From the IMG/VR virus record IMGVR_UViG_3300037329_000063, positions 1 through 25,417 of that record: DNA of 25,417 nt; one strand, 5' to 3'. Shown one piece after another: positions 1 through 7,524 of the stretch. The position numbers were made by a program, and so were the translations under genes. The DNA comes from a virus. The notes beneath the pieces are model-generated. The model made no database searches. It was not told the DNA's origin and worked only from the letters and a program-made list of their open reading frames with translations. Positions within the stretch are counted from its first letter, which is position 1. The number at the start of each line of letters is the position of its first letter.

Positions 1-7
1 CAGACAT
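1..7 (-). CDS. First codons of a further gene cut by the left edge
   Basis: Reading the minus strand, an ATG at positions 7-5 follows the stop of the 46-residue ORF by only a few bases and runs off the window (ATG TCT G). The tight spacing matches the rest of this late operon, so it is probably the start of the next gene. Nothing can be said about its product. Confidence 0.3.
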
Positions 8-10
8 TTG

Positions 11-151
11 TTATTTGGATTTAGCCTCTAGTTCCAAGATTAATTTTTTCAGCCCTTCCGCTTCCTCTCTGTATATTTTGCAGCCGCAATTCTTATATTT
101 CTGGTTTGCGATCATTAATTTTTCTCGCAAATTACTGAGCATGGTTCCCAT
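11..151 (-). CDS. Small helical protein of unknown function (46 aa)
   Basis: This short ORF starts at the ATG at 151 and ends with TAA at 11-13. The product is basic and probably helical, with an N-C-G-C motif at residues 21-24 and a C-terminal half rich in Glu, Lys and Leu (EAEGLKKLILELEAK) that could form an amphipathic helix or coiled coil. It lies 11 bp after the preceding small ORF and follows the same 13-base sequence that precedes that ORF's start (TAGGGATATAATG on the minus strand). A start at Met4 is also possible. The position in a compact late operon supports it being a real gene; the function is not recognised. Confidence 0.5.
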   Translation of the reverse strand: MGTMLSNLREKLMIANQKYKNCGCKIYREEAEGLKKLILELEAKSK

Positions 152-162
152 TATATCCCTAA

Positions 163-333
163 TTAAATTGGCTCTCCGTAAAGATTGAATTTGTAAACGT
201 TACACATGGCATCTAAATGAAGGTAGTAATATTTAGATGCCCCGGATAAGTTATAGTGAAATTCACACATAACCTTATGAAGCCACCACATTATCGGCTT
301 TCTGTAAATTTTTGAAACTTTAGACCATCTCAT
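163..333 (-). CDS. Small aromatic-rich protein of unknown function (56 aa)
   Basis: The ATG overlaps the stop codon of the upstream tail gene as TAATG, which suggests translational coupling. The 56-residue product is basic and unusually rich in Trp, Tyr, His and Met (for example MWWLHK near residue 15 and YYYLHL near residue 35). It has no signal peptide or clear transmembrane segment. A perfect 11-bp inverted repeat (209-219 and 231-241) lies inside the coding sequence. No family is recognised. It is supported by the overlapped start, an open frame to 163 and the compact operon. A small virion or assembly protein is one possibility, but this is only a guess. Confidence 0.5.
   Translation of the reverse strand: MRWSKVSKIYRKPIMWWLHKVMCEFHYNLSGASKYYYLHLDAMCNVYKFNLYGEPI
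209..241 (-). repeat. Perfect 11-bp inverted repeat (hairpin) inside a small ORF
   Basis: GGCATCTAAAT (209-219) and ATTTAGATGCC (231-241) are exact reverse complements around an 11-base loop. In the minus-strand mRNA this would form a stable stem within the coding sequence of the 56-residue ORF. There is no U-tract after it, so it is not a standard terminator. It could be an mRNA processing or stability element, or a protein binding site. Confidence 0.6.
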
Positions 334-2375
334 TATATCCCTAGTTTAATTAGCCTGACAAAACAGCTTTCTCGTCTGTTAACTTTGAATTGTTTAATTT
401 GCTCAATGTAGAAAAAATCACCAAAATAATCGACATAAACAGGAACGGTAAAATCCAAGTTCCGAACGTCTGACAAGTTCAAAAGAAACAAGGCTTCTAC
501 TACTTTGGTGTTTACAAATACCGTATCAAGTAGCTGATAATTATCCCGCAACGCTCGCTCAAAGCTCAAAGCCCCTGCATTGACTTCGTAGTTTATTTCA
601 TTTTGTCCAACGATAATATCCAAAGACGATTCAGCGGCTGCTAGGATTGCTATCCTAGGAGCAAAGTCCTCTATTTTTATCTCAGCATTAAGATTATAAT
701 TAAACCCGTCAAAGGTGTACTTTTCGCCCGTAAACACACGACCCATAACTCGCGAACCTTGAAACGTTGGAAGCGAAGGTACAGGGCTAAACTTGCTTTT
801 GAAAACTGATTTTTCAGGTTCTAAATTTACATTGTCAACTAAGAAAGAACCGCGCCCAGCGTTTGGCTGCAATAGAATATCTTTTTCATCTCCCGCAAAC
901 TCATAGAAATTACGTTGTGCAAAACCTTCAAGCTGATAGCCAATTTCAGGATCTTCAGCCAAGTCTATTTTATCCGACCAGTCTAAAGCCTTGGCTTTGT
1001 TAGTTCTAAGATTGTCAATTTTAGCGGTGTGTATCTTCTTAGTTGTTTCGTCAACCTGTATTATAATACCTTCAAGATTAGCTATGGTTAGTAACAAATC
1101 TCCTACAGTTGGCGAAGATGGAAGAACGTTTGCGGCTCTTACATTAATGGGAAAGGATTGTGGCCCGAACTGATTTCCTGATCTTGGAAGCTGATTAATC
1201 GTAAATTCTAGGTTCTCAAAACGTAGCCTTTTCAGTCCTGCTCCTGCTCTGTTGCTTCTTACCTGCCAACCAAATCGCAAAGTAGTTAAATCAGATGTAG
1301 CGTTTTCTAAGTTGATAAAACTATTTATATCGTCACGGCTTGAGGGATAAGTAAAATTAAGATCTCTTTCTAAGGTTCCAGAACTTGGAGCGCGATAAAT
1401 ATTAAAAGGTCCAAAGAACCTATCTTCAAAAGTTACTGAATTTGTCAAGGTTAAAAGCAAAGTTCCTATTTCATTGTAAACTAAAAGGTCAACAAATACA
1501 TTTGCATTTGTGTAGTCCCTAGGTAGGTTAGTTATTACTTTGCCCGTGAAGTTAATCTCGAATCGTGCCTCTTCTCTGTCTGCTACGTTTGGAGTATAGG
1601 TAAAATGGCCTGCATCCGAATTAGGACCGTATCTTCCTGAAGTGTCACTAACTTTATTAGGGAAACTTATCTTTTCGGTTGTTGCTCCTGTGAGTTGGTT
1701 GAAATCAATGGTAAACGTGTACTGAGCTAAACTATCTAGCAAGTCAGATACCGCCCCACGACAAAGAACCGCTAGACTTCTGAAGCTCAAACTATCCAGT
1801 ATAGCGCCTTGCAACGTGTAACCCAAATCAAATATCGCTTTTTCTAAAATAGTCTTGGCCCAAAAACTAGGCTGGAAAAAACGGAAACTATAACTAGTCT
1901 GATCCGGTTCCGCAAACTCGAAAAAGCCATAGTCAATATTCGGATATACAAAACCTTCTACCGTTTCGCGTCGTGCTGTTACGTTAGGCCCATTGTAGAG
2001 ATGATCGTACTCCGCTAAATCTACATCTATTAGTTTTAAAGACCCGACTGATTTAAAAAAGTCCGTGTTACCTGCTGTTATGTATAGTCTATAGGTAGTC
2101 TTACTTGCTAGGATTATTGCGCTGCCATCTACAATAAGCTGGCCATTAATAAAAATCTGGCATGAATTTTTTTGGTAAGGAATGGAGGTCAAACTTGTAA
2201 CTATATCACAATTATCAAACAGGGCTTTGTTCTCGTTTGTGCGCGCCAAGTCAAAGACATTGGAATAACTACCGCGTCGGCTGCCTAGTTGATCGAAGGT
2301 CAAGGCTTGAGCTGTAATAACTATGTCCGCATCCTGTGTGTCAACTAACTGACTATTTATAAATATCTCAGTCAT
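333..2375 (-). CDS. Large tail/baseplate protein (680 aa)
   Basis: The N-terminal 110 residues follow a pattern I associate with large tail-associated proteins of Bacteroidota phages: an opening beta-strand (IFINSQLVDTQDADIVIT), then RRGSYSNVFDLARTNENKALF, then PYQKNSCQIFINGQLIVDG and a GNTDFF-type segment. The rest is predicted to be beta-rich with many aromatic residues, as expected for a structural protein on the tail tip or baseplate. No enzymatic motif was seen. It starts 5 bp after the stop of the 486-residue structural gene and its own stop overlaps the next start, so it belongs to the late operon. The role in the virion is inferred from context and composition; the exact position in the tail is unknown. 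Confidence 0.55.
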   Translation of the reverse strand: MTEIFINSQLVDTQDADIVITAQALTFDQLGSRRGSYSNVFDLARTNENKALFDNCDIVTSLTSIPYQKNSCQIFINGQLIVDGSAIILASKTTYRLYITAGNTDFFKSVGSLKLIDVDLAEYDHLYNGPNVTARRETVEGFVYPNIDYGFFEFAEPDQTSYSFRFFQPSFWAKTILEKAIFDLGYTLQGAILDSLSFRSLAVLCRGAVSDLLDSLAQYTFTIDFNQLTGATTEKISFPNKVSDTSGRYGPNSDAGHFTYTPNVADREEARFEINFTGKVITNLPRDYTNANVFVDLLVYNEIGTLLLTLTNSVTFEDRFFGPFNIYRAPSSGTLERDLNFTYPSSRDDINSFINLENATSDLTTLRFGWQVRSNRAGAGLKRLRFENLEFTINQLPRSGNQFGPQSFPINVRAANVLPSSPTVGDLLLTIANLEGIIIQVDETTKKIHTAKIDNLRTNKAKALDWSDKIDLAEDPEIGYQLEGFAQRNFYEFAGDEKDILLQPNAGRGSFLVDNVNLEPEKSVFKSKFSPVPSLPTFQGSRVMGRVFTGEKYTFDGFNYNLNAEIKIEDFAPRIAILAAAESSLDIIVGQNEINYEVNAGALSFERALRDNYQLLDTVFVNTKVVEALFLLNLSDVRNLDFTVPVYVDYFGDFFYIEQIKQFKVNRRESCFVRLIKLGI

Positions 2376-2380
2376 GCTAC

Positions 2381-3841
2381 TTATTGCGTTTGAACCGTGA
2401 CCTGCTGCGATCTTCTAAACTTAAAAGCGAACCTAGTTTCAGACTGATTAAAGCGATTCCCGTAAGTAGTGAAGCTACCCCGATCAATTACGATGGAAAT
2501 ATCAAAAGCGTTTGTAGCCGTATTGTAAAGATAAACCTGTATAGCGGTACGCAAACTAGCTAATAGATCCAGCTGATTCTTAGACAAAACTCCGCCCCGA
2601 AGTTCTACGGTGTCGTAAACATCCTTAAATTCTACGCGCTTTAATTTTCCTAATGCATCTACTACCGTGTTATCACTTCCAAAATCTCTGCCCTCAATGA
2701 ATCTACTTTCTAGTGCAAAAGATGAAAATCCTCCGCGCTGATTGAGCCAAGCAAAATTTAGTACATCTGCCTTGCAAACATTGACTATTTCGCTTATCGC
2801 TGTCACATTTATGTTTAGTGTGAACAAGGTTCCGTTTTTTGAGAAAACAAAACTAAAAGCTCCTATTATACTGTTAATTTGACCCCCTGTATTGTAGTCA
2901 ATAGGGCTATAATCTTCTGCTAGGTAGTCACCAGCTCCACCCGTGCAAGGATTTATAACTAGATTAATGTTATTTCCCGAAGCTGTCGCGCTGATCCAAG
3001 TTGGCAAAGAAGGCGAAACTGTAAAGCCTGAAGCGTCCGCACCAACTAAATAAGTGATTACTTTAGGCTGACAACTAAGCAAGTTTAGATTTACTACTGA
3101 TCCCGTAACCGTGCTAGATGAATCTGAGGCGTTTGAAATTAAGTTGTTAATTATTCCTTTTTCTAAAGCTAGACTGTAAAGTGTTGGCTCGTCTCCAAAA
3201 AACAAAATAGGCCTTTCGCCAACCGCTTCTTCGCCTGCCTGTTGTGCTGCTGTTAGGTCTGCCAAACCGTAATAAGCAGTAACAGAATTTGAATCGTTTG
3301 GAATTGCAGTAGCACTTTTTAGCCTGACATTGTACCGGATTGAAATGTCAACGTTTGGCCCTTCTAAAGGAGCTGTAATTTTGAATCTGCTTCTGATATA
3401 GCCCGAAATATCAAATCGGTAAACACCTGCAAGGTTAGGGCTGACTATTATCTCATCGACCACCTGCCATGGCTTAATACTTGCTTCGGCTCCTGTTAAA
3501 TATCCTGCGATGAGTTGAAATTCCTGAGACCCTTCAGGCGTGAACTGTGTTGATCCTGTTGAAGCAGAAGACCCTATGAACGGAGTATTGAGTGTTAATC
3601 TTAGCAGCGTATCTTGAGTAATTTCAATAACCCGATAAACTCCTAAATAGGCCCCGTTTCGTATTCTTATGCTGTCACCTACTTCTATCAGATCAGAATA
3701 GTTGAGTGGTATGTCAATCGCTGCGATCCCTTCCAAGTCAACAAAATTACAAGATGCTGACTGAAACCCGAACTCAAAAATCATTGGGCTAAATACGTCT
3801 GCACCGTTTAAAGGGGCTAAAGTCTGATTGATTACTGACAT
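2381..3841 (-). CDS. Putative phage tail structural protein (486 aa)
   Basis: This is a beta-rich protein with no catalytic motif. The N-terminal third looks like a beta-sandwich (NGADVFSPMIFEFGF, then EVGDSIRIRNGAYLGVYRVIEI). The middle contains segments resembling an Ig-like or putative-sugar-binding fold (SGFTVSPSLPTWISATASG). The C-terminal 130 residues carry a FAWLNQRGGFSSFALE segment and end in FAFKFRRSQQVTVQTQ. Its start codon overlaps the stop of the HK97-gp10-like gene as a shared A at 3841. It sits directly before the 680-residue tail protein and the two are probably partners in the tail tip or baseplate. The assignment rests on composition and neighbourhood. Confidence 0.5.
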   Translation of the reverse strand: MSVINQTLAPLNGADVFSPMIFEFGFQSASCNFVDLEGIAAIDIPLNYSDLIEVGDSIRIRNGAYLGVYRVIEITQDTLLRLTLNTPFIGSSASTGSTQFTPEGSQEFQLIAGYLTGAEASIKPWQVVDEIIVSPNLAGVYRFDISGYIRSRFKITAPLEGPNVDISIRYNVRLKSATAIPNDSNSVTAYYGLADLTAAQQAGEEAVGERPILFFGDEPTLYSLALEKGIINNLISNASDSSSTVTGSVVNLNLLSCQPKVITYLVGADASGFTVSPSLPTWISATASGNNINLVINPCTGGAGDYLAEDYSPIDYNTGGQINSIIGAFSFVFSKNGTLFTLNINVTAISEIVNVCKADVLNFAWLNQRGGFSSFALESRFIEGRDFGSDNTVVDALGKLKRVEFKDVYDTVELRGGVLSKNQLDLLASLRTAIQVYLYNTATNAFDISIVIDRGSFTTYGNRFNQSETRFAFKFRRSQQVTVQTQ

Positions 3842-4314
3842 TAATCTAGTGATTTACGTACAAACTCGTTGATAACATAGTCCCTAAACTTATCTGTTAG
3901 CACATCTGTTAGTTTTTCTTTGATAACTTGATCGTTAATTGACTGCGATATAACTCCAGATTTGCCGCCGTTACGGTAAAGAAGTGTCCCTTCCTCGTGT
4001 ATCTTGCGGCTGATAATATAGGATAGTGACTTAGCAGTTATTCCATTAAGCTGTAAAGGCTTGTCTTTTATCCACTGTTCAATACTTTGTTGAAGCGTAG
4101 GGTTTCCCGCTATTGAGTTTACCGTAGGGCCCCTACCAGTTTCTAAGGTTGTGAAATATTTCATTGTGCTGAAAATGGTAAGCTCAGTGCCGACTATTCG
4201 ATAACCTAAACTCTCAGCACTTTGCCCCGTCACGTTTGGAATCCTGCTTTTTATTCCTGCGATAATTTCTTCTGCAAAGTTCTTCAAGATAGCCTCAACT
4301 AGCCCGCTCAACAT
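3841..4314 (-). CDS. HK97 gp10-like tail completion / neck protein (157 aa)
   Basis: The pattern resembles tail-completion (HK97 gp10-like) proteins: an N-terminal amphipathic helix, then a NVTGQSAESLGYRIV stretch near residue 27, a YFTTLETGRGPTV segment near residues 53-65 that matches the E-x-GR-x-P hallmark, and a C-terminal IARKIxEEGT-like stretch (IISRKIHEEGTLLYRNGG). Length is in the usual range of 110-160 residues. Such proteins sit at the head-tail junction in siphoviruses and myoviruses. It overlaps the preceding gene by 7 bp (4308-4314), and the pair matches the common order of connector-type genes. Assignment is by motif pattern, not by search. Confidence 0.55.
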   Translation of the reverse strand: MLSGLVEAILKNFAEEIIAGIKSRIPNVTGQSAESLGYRIVGTELTIFSTMKYFTTLETGRGPTVNSIAGNPTLQQSIEQWIKDKPLQLNGITAKSLSYIISRKIHEEGTLLYRNGGKSGVISQSINDQVIKEKLTDVLTDKFRDYVINEFVRKSLD

Positions 4315-4721
4315 GGTGAAACTAAGCTAATATTAAATGCAATAGCGTAACCGCTCAGGGTAGCCTGAAACATCTGATACTGAGGTTCCTTTTGTATATT
4401 GGTTAGTTTGGTGCTGTTTGATTCTAGGATGTTGAATATGAATAGATCGCTGAGAATGTCCATTTCTGCAATCAGCCCCTCGCGTTCTTCAGCTGTTGTG
4501 TCGGGTCTGTCTTCTTTCCAAAACCCTACAACTAGATTTGCATTGTCAAAAACTCCATCTGGTGTACTTCTGGCATCGTTAATTGTGAACGGCAATAGTG
4601 TAACCAAGGGATAAGTACCCGTATAACCTTGGGTAAAGTCAATTAGCCGCCCATGAATAAACCGAATATCTCGAGGTATTGATTCCCTGCACACGTCTAC
4701 AATGTTCTGATAGTTTGCCAT
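4308..4721 (-). CDS. Putative tail terminator / neck protein (137 aa)
   Basis: A 137-residue alpha/beta protein with strands YPLVTLLPFTIND near residue 37, an acidic helix TAEEREGLIAEMDILSDLFIFNIL around residues 75-98 and a final strand pair ending in AFNISLVSPC. The arrangement resembles tail-terminator and tail-completion proteins, which cap the tail tube and join it to the neck. The downstream neighbour resembles HK97 gp10, which supports a connector role. The gene is first after an intrinsic terminator at 4772-4806, so it needs its own promoter; a GAGG lies 5 bases before the ATG, one of few Shine-Dalgarno-like sites here. No specific family was recognised. Confidence 0.45.
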   Translation of the reverse strand: MANYQNIVDVCRESIPRDIRFIHGRLIDFTQGYTGTYPLVTLLPFTINDARSTPDGVFDNANLVVGFWKEDRPDTTAEEREGLIAEMDILSDLFIFNILESNSTKLTNIQKEPQYQMFQATLSGYAIAFNISLVSPC

Positions 4722-4771
4722 ATCCTCGGCAATATAGTTGTTTTAGAGATAATTTTGTTATGGATAGGACT

Positions 4772-4806
4772 AAAAAAAACACCTCGTTAGATTTGACGAG
4801 GTGTTA
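4772..4806 (-). terminator. Strong intrinsic terminator after the Cys-rich gene
   Basis: On the minus strand AACACCTCGT and ACGAGGTGTT form a 10-bp perfect stem around an 8-base loop, followed by a run of eight U. It lies between the 105-residue Cys-rich gene and the tail-completion gene, so it separates that gene from the late operon. Confidence 0.85.
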
Positions 4807-4882
4807 AAATTGATAGTCTAGTTCCTATCAGTCAATGGCTCTAATTTTCTCCACCCGCCAATGCAGTTAAAGATTGCATCTC

Positions 4883-5200
4883 TTACTTTATAAGTTCAAA
4901 TATTATTTCTTCTGATCTCTTTTCTATTTTTTCGAGGGTTTCTTTGGCTTTTTGCCATTCAGCTCGTTTTATTTCATAGTCAAAGTCTATACCTAAACTT
5001 TCTAATTCCGTATCATAAGGCCGTCCTATCGGGCTCCTCGGTATAATATCGCAAAGGTTGCCGCACGCGCAAGTAACCCATTCACACGATAAGTCACAAG
5101 CGTCAAGATGTTCATTTGAAAGATATTCAGGAGGGTTTTCAAGAAACTTGTTCCAATCAAATGCTATAATTTCAGCTCGTTGTTCTGTGTATTTTTTCAT
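4883..5200 (-). CDS. Cys-rich accessory protein, conserved phage/plasmid type (105 aa)
   Basis: The sequence FDWNKFLENPPEYL, then CEWVTCACGNLCDIIPR and a C-terminal helix KAKETLEKIEKRSEEII follow the pattern of a small accessory protein that I recall as widespread in phages and plasmids and without assigned function. Cys44, Cys46 and Cys50, with Cys35 and Cys39 nearby, could bind a metal ion. The gene is isolated: a partial copy of the early promoter lies upstream, a strong terminator lies downstream, and the genes on both sides are packaging or structural. The start GCGATTATG matches the leader of the gene at 17728. This layout is typical of a moron. A metal-binding role is inferred from cysteines only. 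Confidence 0.65.
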   Translation of the reverse strand: MKKYTEQRAEIIAFDWNKFLENPPEYLSNEHLDACDLSCEWVTCACGNLCDIIPRSPIGRPYDTELESLGIDFDYEIKRAEWQKAKETLEKIEKRSEEIIFELIK

Positions 5201-5224
5201 AATCGCTATGTATTTTAGTGAGCT

Positions 5225-5252
5225 TAAATATACCCTTTTTATTTAATTTTAT
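5225..5252 (-). promoter_or_regulatory. Partial copy of the early promoter before the Cys-rich gene
   Basis: On the minus strand ATTAAATAAAA is followed by TATATTTA, which fits the TAnnTTTG -7 box and part of the conserved spacer. The upstream TTG is missing at the expected distance. It overlaps the end of the upstream 231-residue gene (stop at 5249). Weaker than the five full copies. Confidence 0.35.
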
Positions 5253-5944
5253 CCTTTTGCACCTAAGTTTTTTCTTTTCTCTATTGATCGAAGATTATCC
5301 TGGTATCTACTCTTTGCCATCTGGTAAGTCAGATCTAAATAAACCTCTTCAGCTGTCCATGTAAAAACATCGTAAGGCCTGACGCTGTATCTGGCTGCTA
5401 TTGACTCGCATATTCCGTAAGGCCCGAAAGTATGTAAGGCACTTACCCCCGCCTCTTCTTCTTCTTCGGTAGGCTTTTCGCTTGCAAGGTCTTTGAATCG
5501 GTCTAGCAAAATACAAAGATCCTCATAAATCAGCGCACCAATCGCAAGTGCTGGAGCTGCCAAGCCTGTTAAATATTGATCTGGAAAGTAGATTTCAACC
5601 AAGTCTAAAAATAATCTGTAAGGAGCTTTGTTTTCGGATGCCTTAATCTTAGCCCGTTCGCACTTCTCAAAAGTTGATCCAGCAACGTCAAAATTAGGAG
5701 CTGTAAAATCTAGCGGCAAAACTGCACCTACCTCATTTAGGTCATCTATAAAGCTGACTAATTCGTAAAGTACAAAGACTTCATCGCTCGTTAATTCATT
5801 GACTTCAATTTCTGTCAGGTTGCTTAGTGCTGTGATAACCTCTCTAGGGGTATGATGTTCAATAGAAAGCAGTTCGGCTACTGTGACGTCTCTAAATGAA
5901 GTCCTTATAAAATTCTTTCTTTGAAGGTGGTTTGATTCGCCCAT
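5249..5944 (-). CDS. Protein of unknown function downstream of the large terminase (231 aa)
   Basis: A mostly helical, acidic protein with an EEEEE stretch near residue 160, a hydrophobic segment YLTGLAAPALAIGALIYEDLCILL around residues 123-146, and a C-terminal part GICESIAARYSVRPYDVFTWTAEEVYLDLTYQ that resembles the C-terminal region of tail-assembly chaperones or of proteins screening a helical packing. The first 17 codons overlap the end of the terminase gene by 53 bp, so either the true start is further in or the overlap is real. The hydrophobic segment is not long enough alone to prove a membrane helix. No family can be assigned firmly; a tail-assembly chaperone is the best guess. Confidence 0.4.
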   Translation of the reverse strand: MGESNHLQRKNFIRTSFRDVTVAELLSIEHHTPREVITALSNLTEIEVNELTSDEVFVLYELVSFIDDLNEVGAVLPLDFTAPNFDVAGSTFEKCERAKIKASENKAPYRLFLDLVEIYFPDQYLTGLAAPALAIGALIYEDLCILLDRFKDLASEKPTEEEEEAGVSALHTFGPYGICESIAARYSVRPYDVFTWTAEEVYLDLTYQMAKSRYQDNLRSIEKRKNLGAKG

Positions 5945-7157
5945 GTCCTTTGCCTTTGTAATCTACTTCAATTTTTATCATTAATTCAGTCAGTCCCCAA
6001 ACAAGCGCATCAACTCGGTTAGGAGATTTACCTTTTGTCGGGTTCCAAGAAGTCATTTCAATTTCCAGTTTATTCAGGTTACCGTAATGGAAAACTTTGC
6101 CTTGTTCGTAGATATTGACAATAGGTTCCGCTCTGGTGACCTTACCCCTACTTGCATAGACTTTTTTGTAAGCTACGGATTTATCCACTGATCTAATCAC
6201 TGCTTCAATAAAGTCACCTCCATTATTTGCCTCTCCAATTATTAGGTTTGCCTGCCATTTGTCGTACAATCCGATAGCCTTAACCGCCATTCCGTTAGGA
6301 GTGTATATACCGCTTTCGTCGTCAAATACGTAAGCATTACCATCAAATCCAAGACCTACCGCCAATATTCCATGCTCGTCTGAATCTGGGTCCGATGTAA
6401 CAGCTGGGTCAATCGGGATTACTATTTTCTTCATTAATGGAAGCGAAGATACTTTTTTGATTAGGCTGTAATTCCACAAAGCCCCCTCAGCATCTTCATA
6501 GTCTATTCCTTCAAAATCGCGATTGTACTTTCTTATATCCCTTTTCTTGACTATAAGCCTTTTTTGGTGCCAAGATGCAGAAAGGTTTTGCAGGTTGTTC
6601 CGGTATGTTGTGCTGATCCTGTCGGTCATGGTGTAATACAATCCATCAGGTTGAAAAAACTGCTTATGCTGCCAAGATTCCTTATGTAAAGCATTTGAAA
6701 CCAAAACTATCTTGTTTGATGCAATTATAGAACGGATTGACTCATCTAATTTATCAAATGAATCTTGGTCTGGATGTTCTTCAAACTCATCATATATTAC
6801 ATCTGTAAGCCCTTGGATAGATTTTAGGTTTGCAGTTTGGTTTAGTGAGGATGTTTTTACTCCCTTAAAAATAATCTTTGATCCTGTCTTTTTATTGGTA
6901 ATTTCGGAGCCTGAAATATGAAATTCATGCTTACAATCATTATTAGACATTTGAGTCTCAAATTCTGGCACGATTGAAACCGAAGCGGAAACCATCGTAT
7001 AACGCAAAAAAAGAACTACCCGATTAAGGTCGTATGTTAGTCTTAGCGCATAATCAGAAATAACGAAAGATTTACCCGAACCCCTGCCGCCTTTTTCATA
7101 GACATACCTCTGATCAGAAGTGTATAGCAGTTGATGTATGTCATTAATCTTCGGCAT
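5892..7157 (-). CDS. terL: Terminase large subunit
   Basis: This is the ATPase-nuclease motor that packages phage DNA into proheads. The ATPase domain has Walker A GGRGSGKS at residues 23-30 and Walker B VIYDE with Asp123-Glu124. Residues 153-156 (VSNA) fit the coupling motif. The C-terminal RNase H-like nuclease has its acidic residues at Asp250 (PIDPAVTSDPD), Glu309 (IIGEANNGGD) and Asp383 (SPNRVDAL), as in the Terminase_6C type. The length of 421 residues is usual for the family. It overlaps the small-subunit gene by 14 bp, which supports co-expression. All the expected catalytic residues are present, so the gene appears intact. Confidence 0.95.
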   Translation of the reverse strand: MPKINDIHQLLYTSDQRYVYEKGGRGSGKSFVISDYALRLTYDLNRVVLFLRYTMVSASVSIVPEFETQMSNNDCKHEFHISGSEITNKKTGSKIIFKGVKTSSLNQTANLKSIQGLTDVIYDEFEEHPDQDSFDKLDESIRSIIASNKIVLVSNALHKESWQHKQFFQPDGLYYTMTDRISTTYRNNLQNLSASWHQKRLIVKKRDIRKYNRDFEGIDYEDAEGALWNYSLIKKVSSLPLMKKIVIPIDPAVTSDPDSDEHGILAVGLGFDGNAYVFDDESGIYTPNGMAVKAIGLYDKWQANLIIGEANNGGDFIEAVIRSVDKSVAYKKVYASRGKVTRAEPIVNIYEQGKVFHYGNLNKLEIEMTSWNPTKGKSPNRVDALVWGLTELMIKIEVDYKGKGHGRIKPPSKKEFYKDFI

Positions 7158-7524
7158 CTTTTGACTTTACCCATTCGATAGGTTTAATTCCTGTTAGGTC
7201 TTTGCCGTTTGTTGTATGATCAATATTAGATTTTTCAAAATATCCTCGCTTCTTTGCTTTAGTTTTTAGGTAAAAAATTGTTGAGCTAATATCTCCGTTA
7301 TTAATATTAGTAAAAAGCTTTGATTCGACAAAATCCATTTGAAACTCTAACAAATCATCAACTGACAATTTATATTCTTCGTCTTCTTTCATCCAAACAT
7401 AATGAGTATTTCTAGAAATGCCTACCATTTCGCAAGCAGGAGAGACAACTCCCAAAGTATCCTTCAGTGCTGCAAGCATCTCCTTTTTTATAGTGTCATT
7501 GTTTGTCCTTGATACTTTATTCAT
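7144..7524 (-). CDS. Terminase small subunit-like HTH protein
   Basis: A 126-residue protein with an N-terminal helix-turn-helix (GVVSPACEMVGISRNTHYVW, about residues 25-44) followed by DEEYK, a helical oligomerisation region, and the sequence TIFYLKTKAKKRGYFEK near residue 83. This is the pattern of the phBC6A51-type HTH family that serves as small terminase in many phages: it binds the packaging site and hands DNA to the large subunit. It is directly upstream of, and overlaps, the large terminase. It overlaps the PLD-like gene by 8 bp. The identification rests on the HTH, size and position. Confidence 0.8.
   Translation of the reverse strand: MNKVSRTNNDTIKKEMLAALKDTLGVVSPACEMVGISRNTHYVWMKEDEEYKLSVDDLLEFQMDFVESKLFTNINNGDISSTIFYLKTKAKKRGYFEKSNIDHTTNGKDLTGIKPIEWVKSKDAED

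Noticed and set aside
991-1173. Plus-strand ORF of 60 residues with a hydrophobic N-terminus
   Set aside because: It lies wholly inside the tail gene on the other strand, has no start signal, and is likely an antisense shadow.
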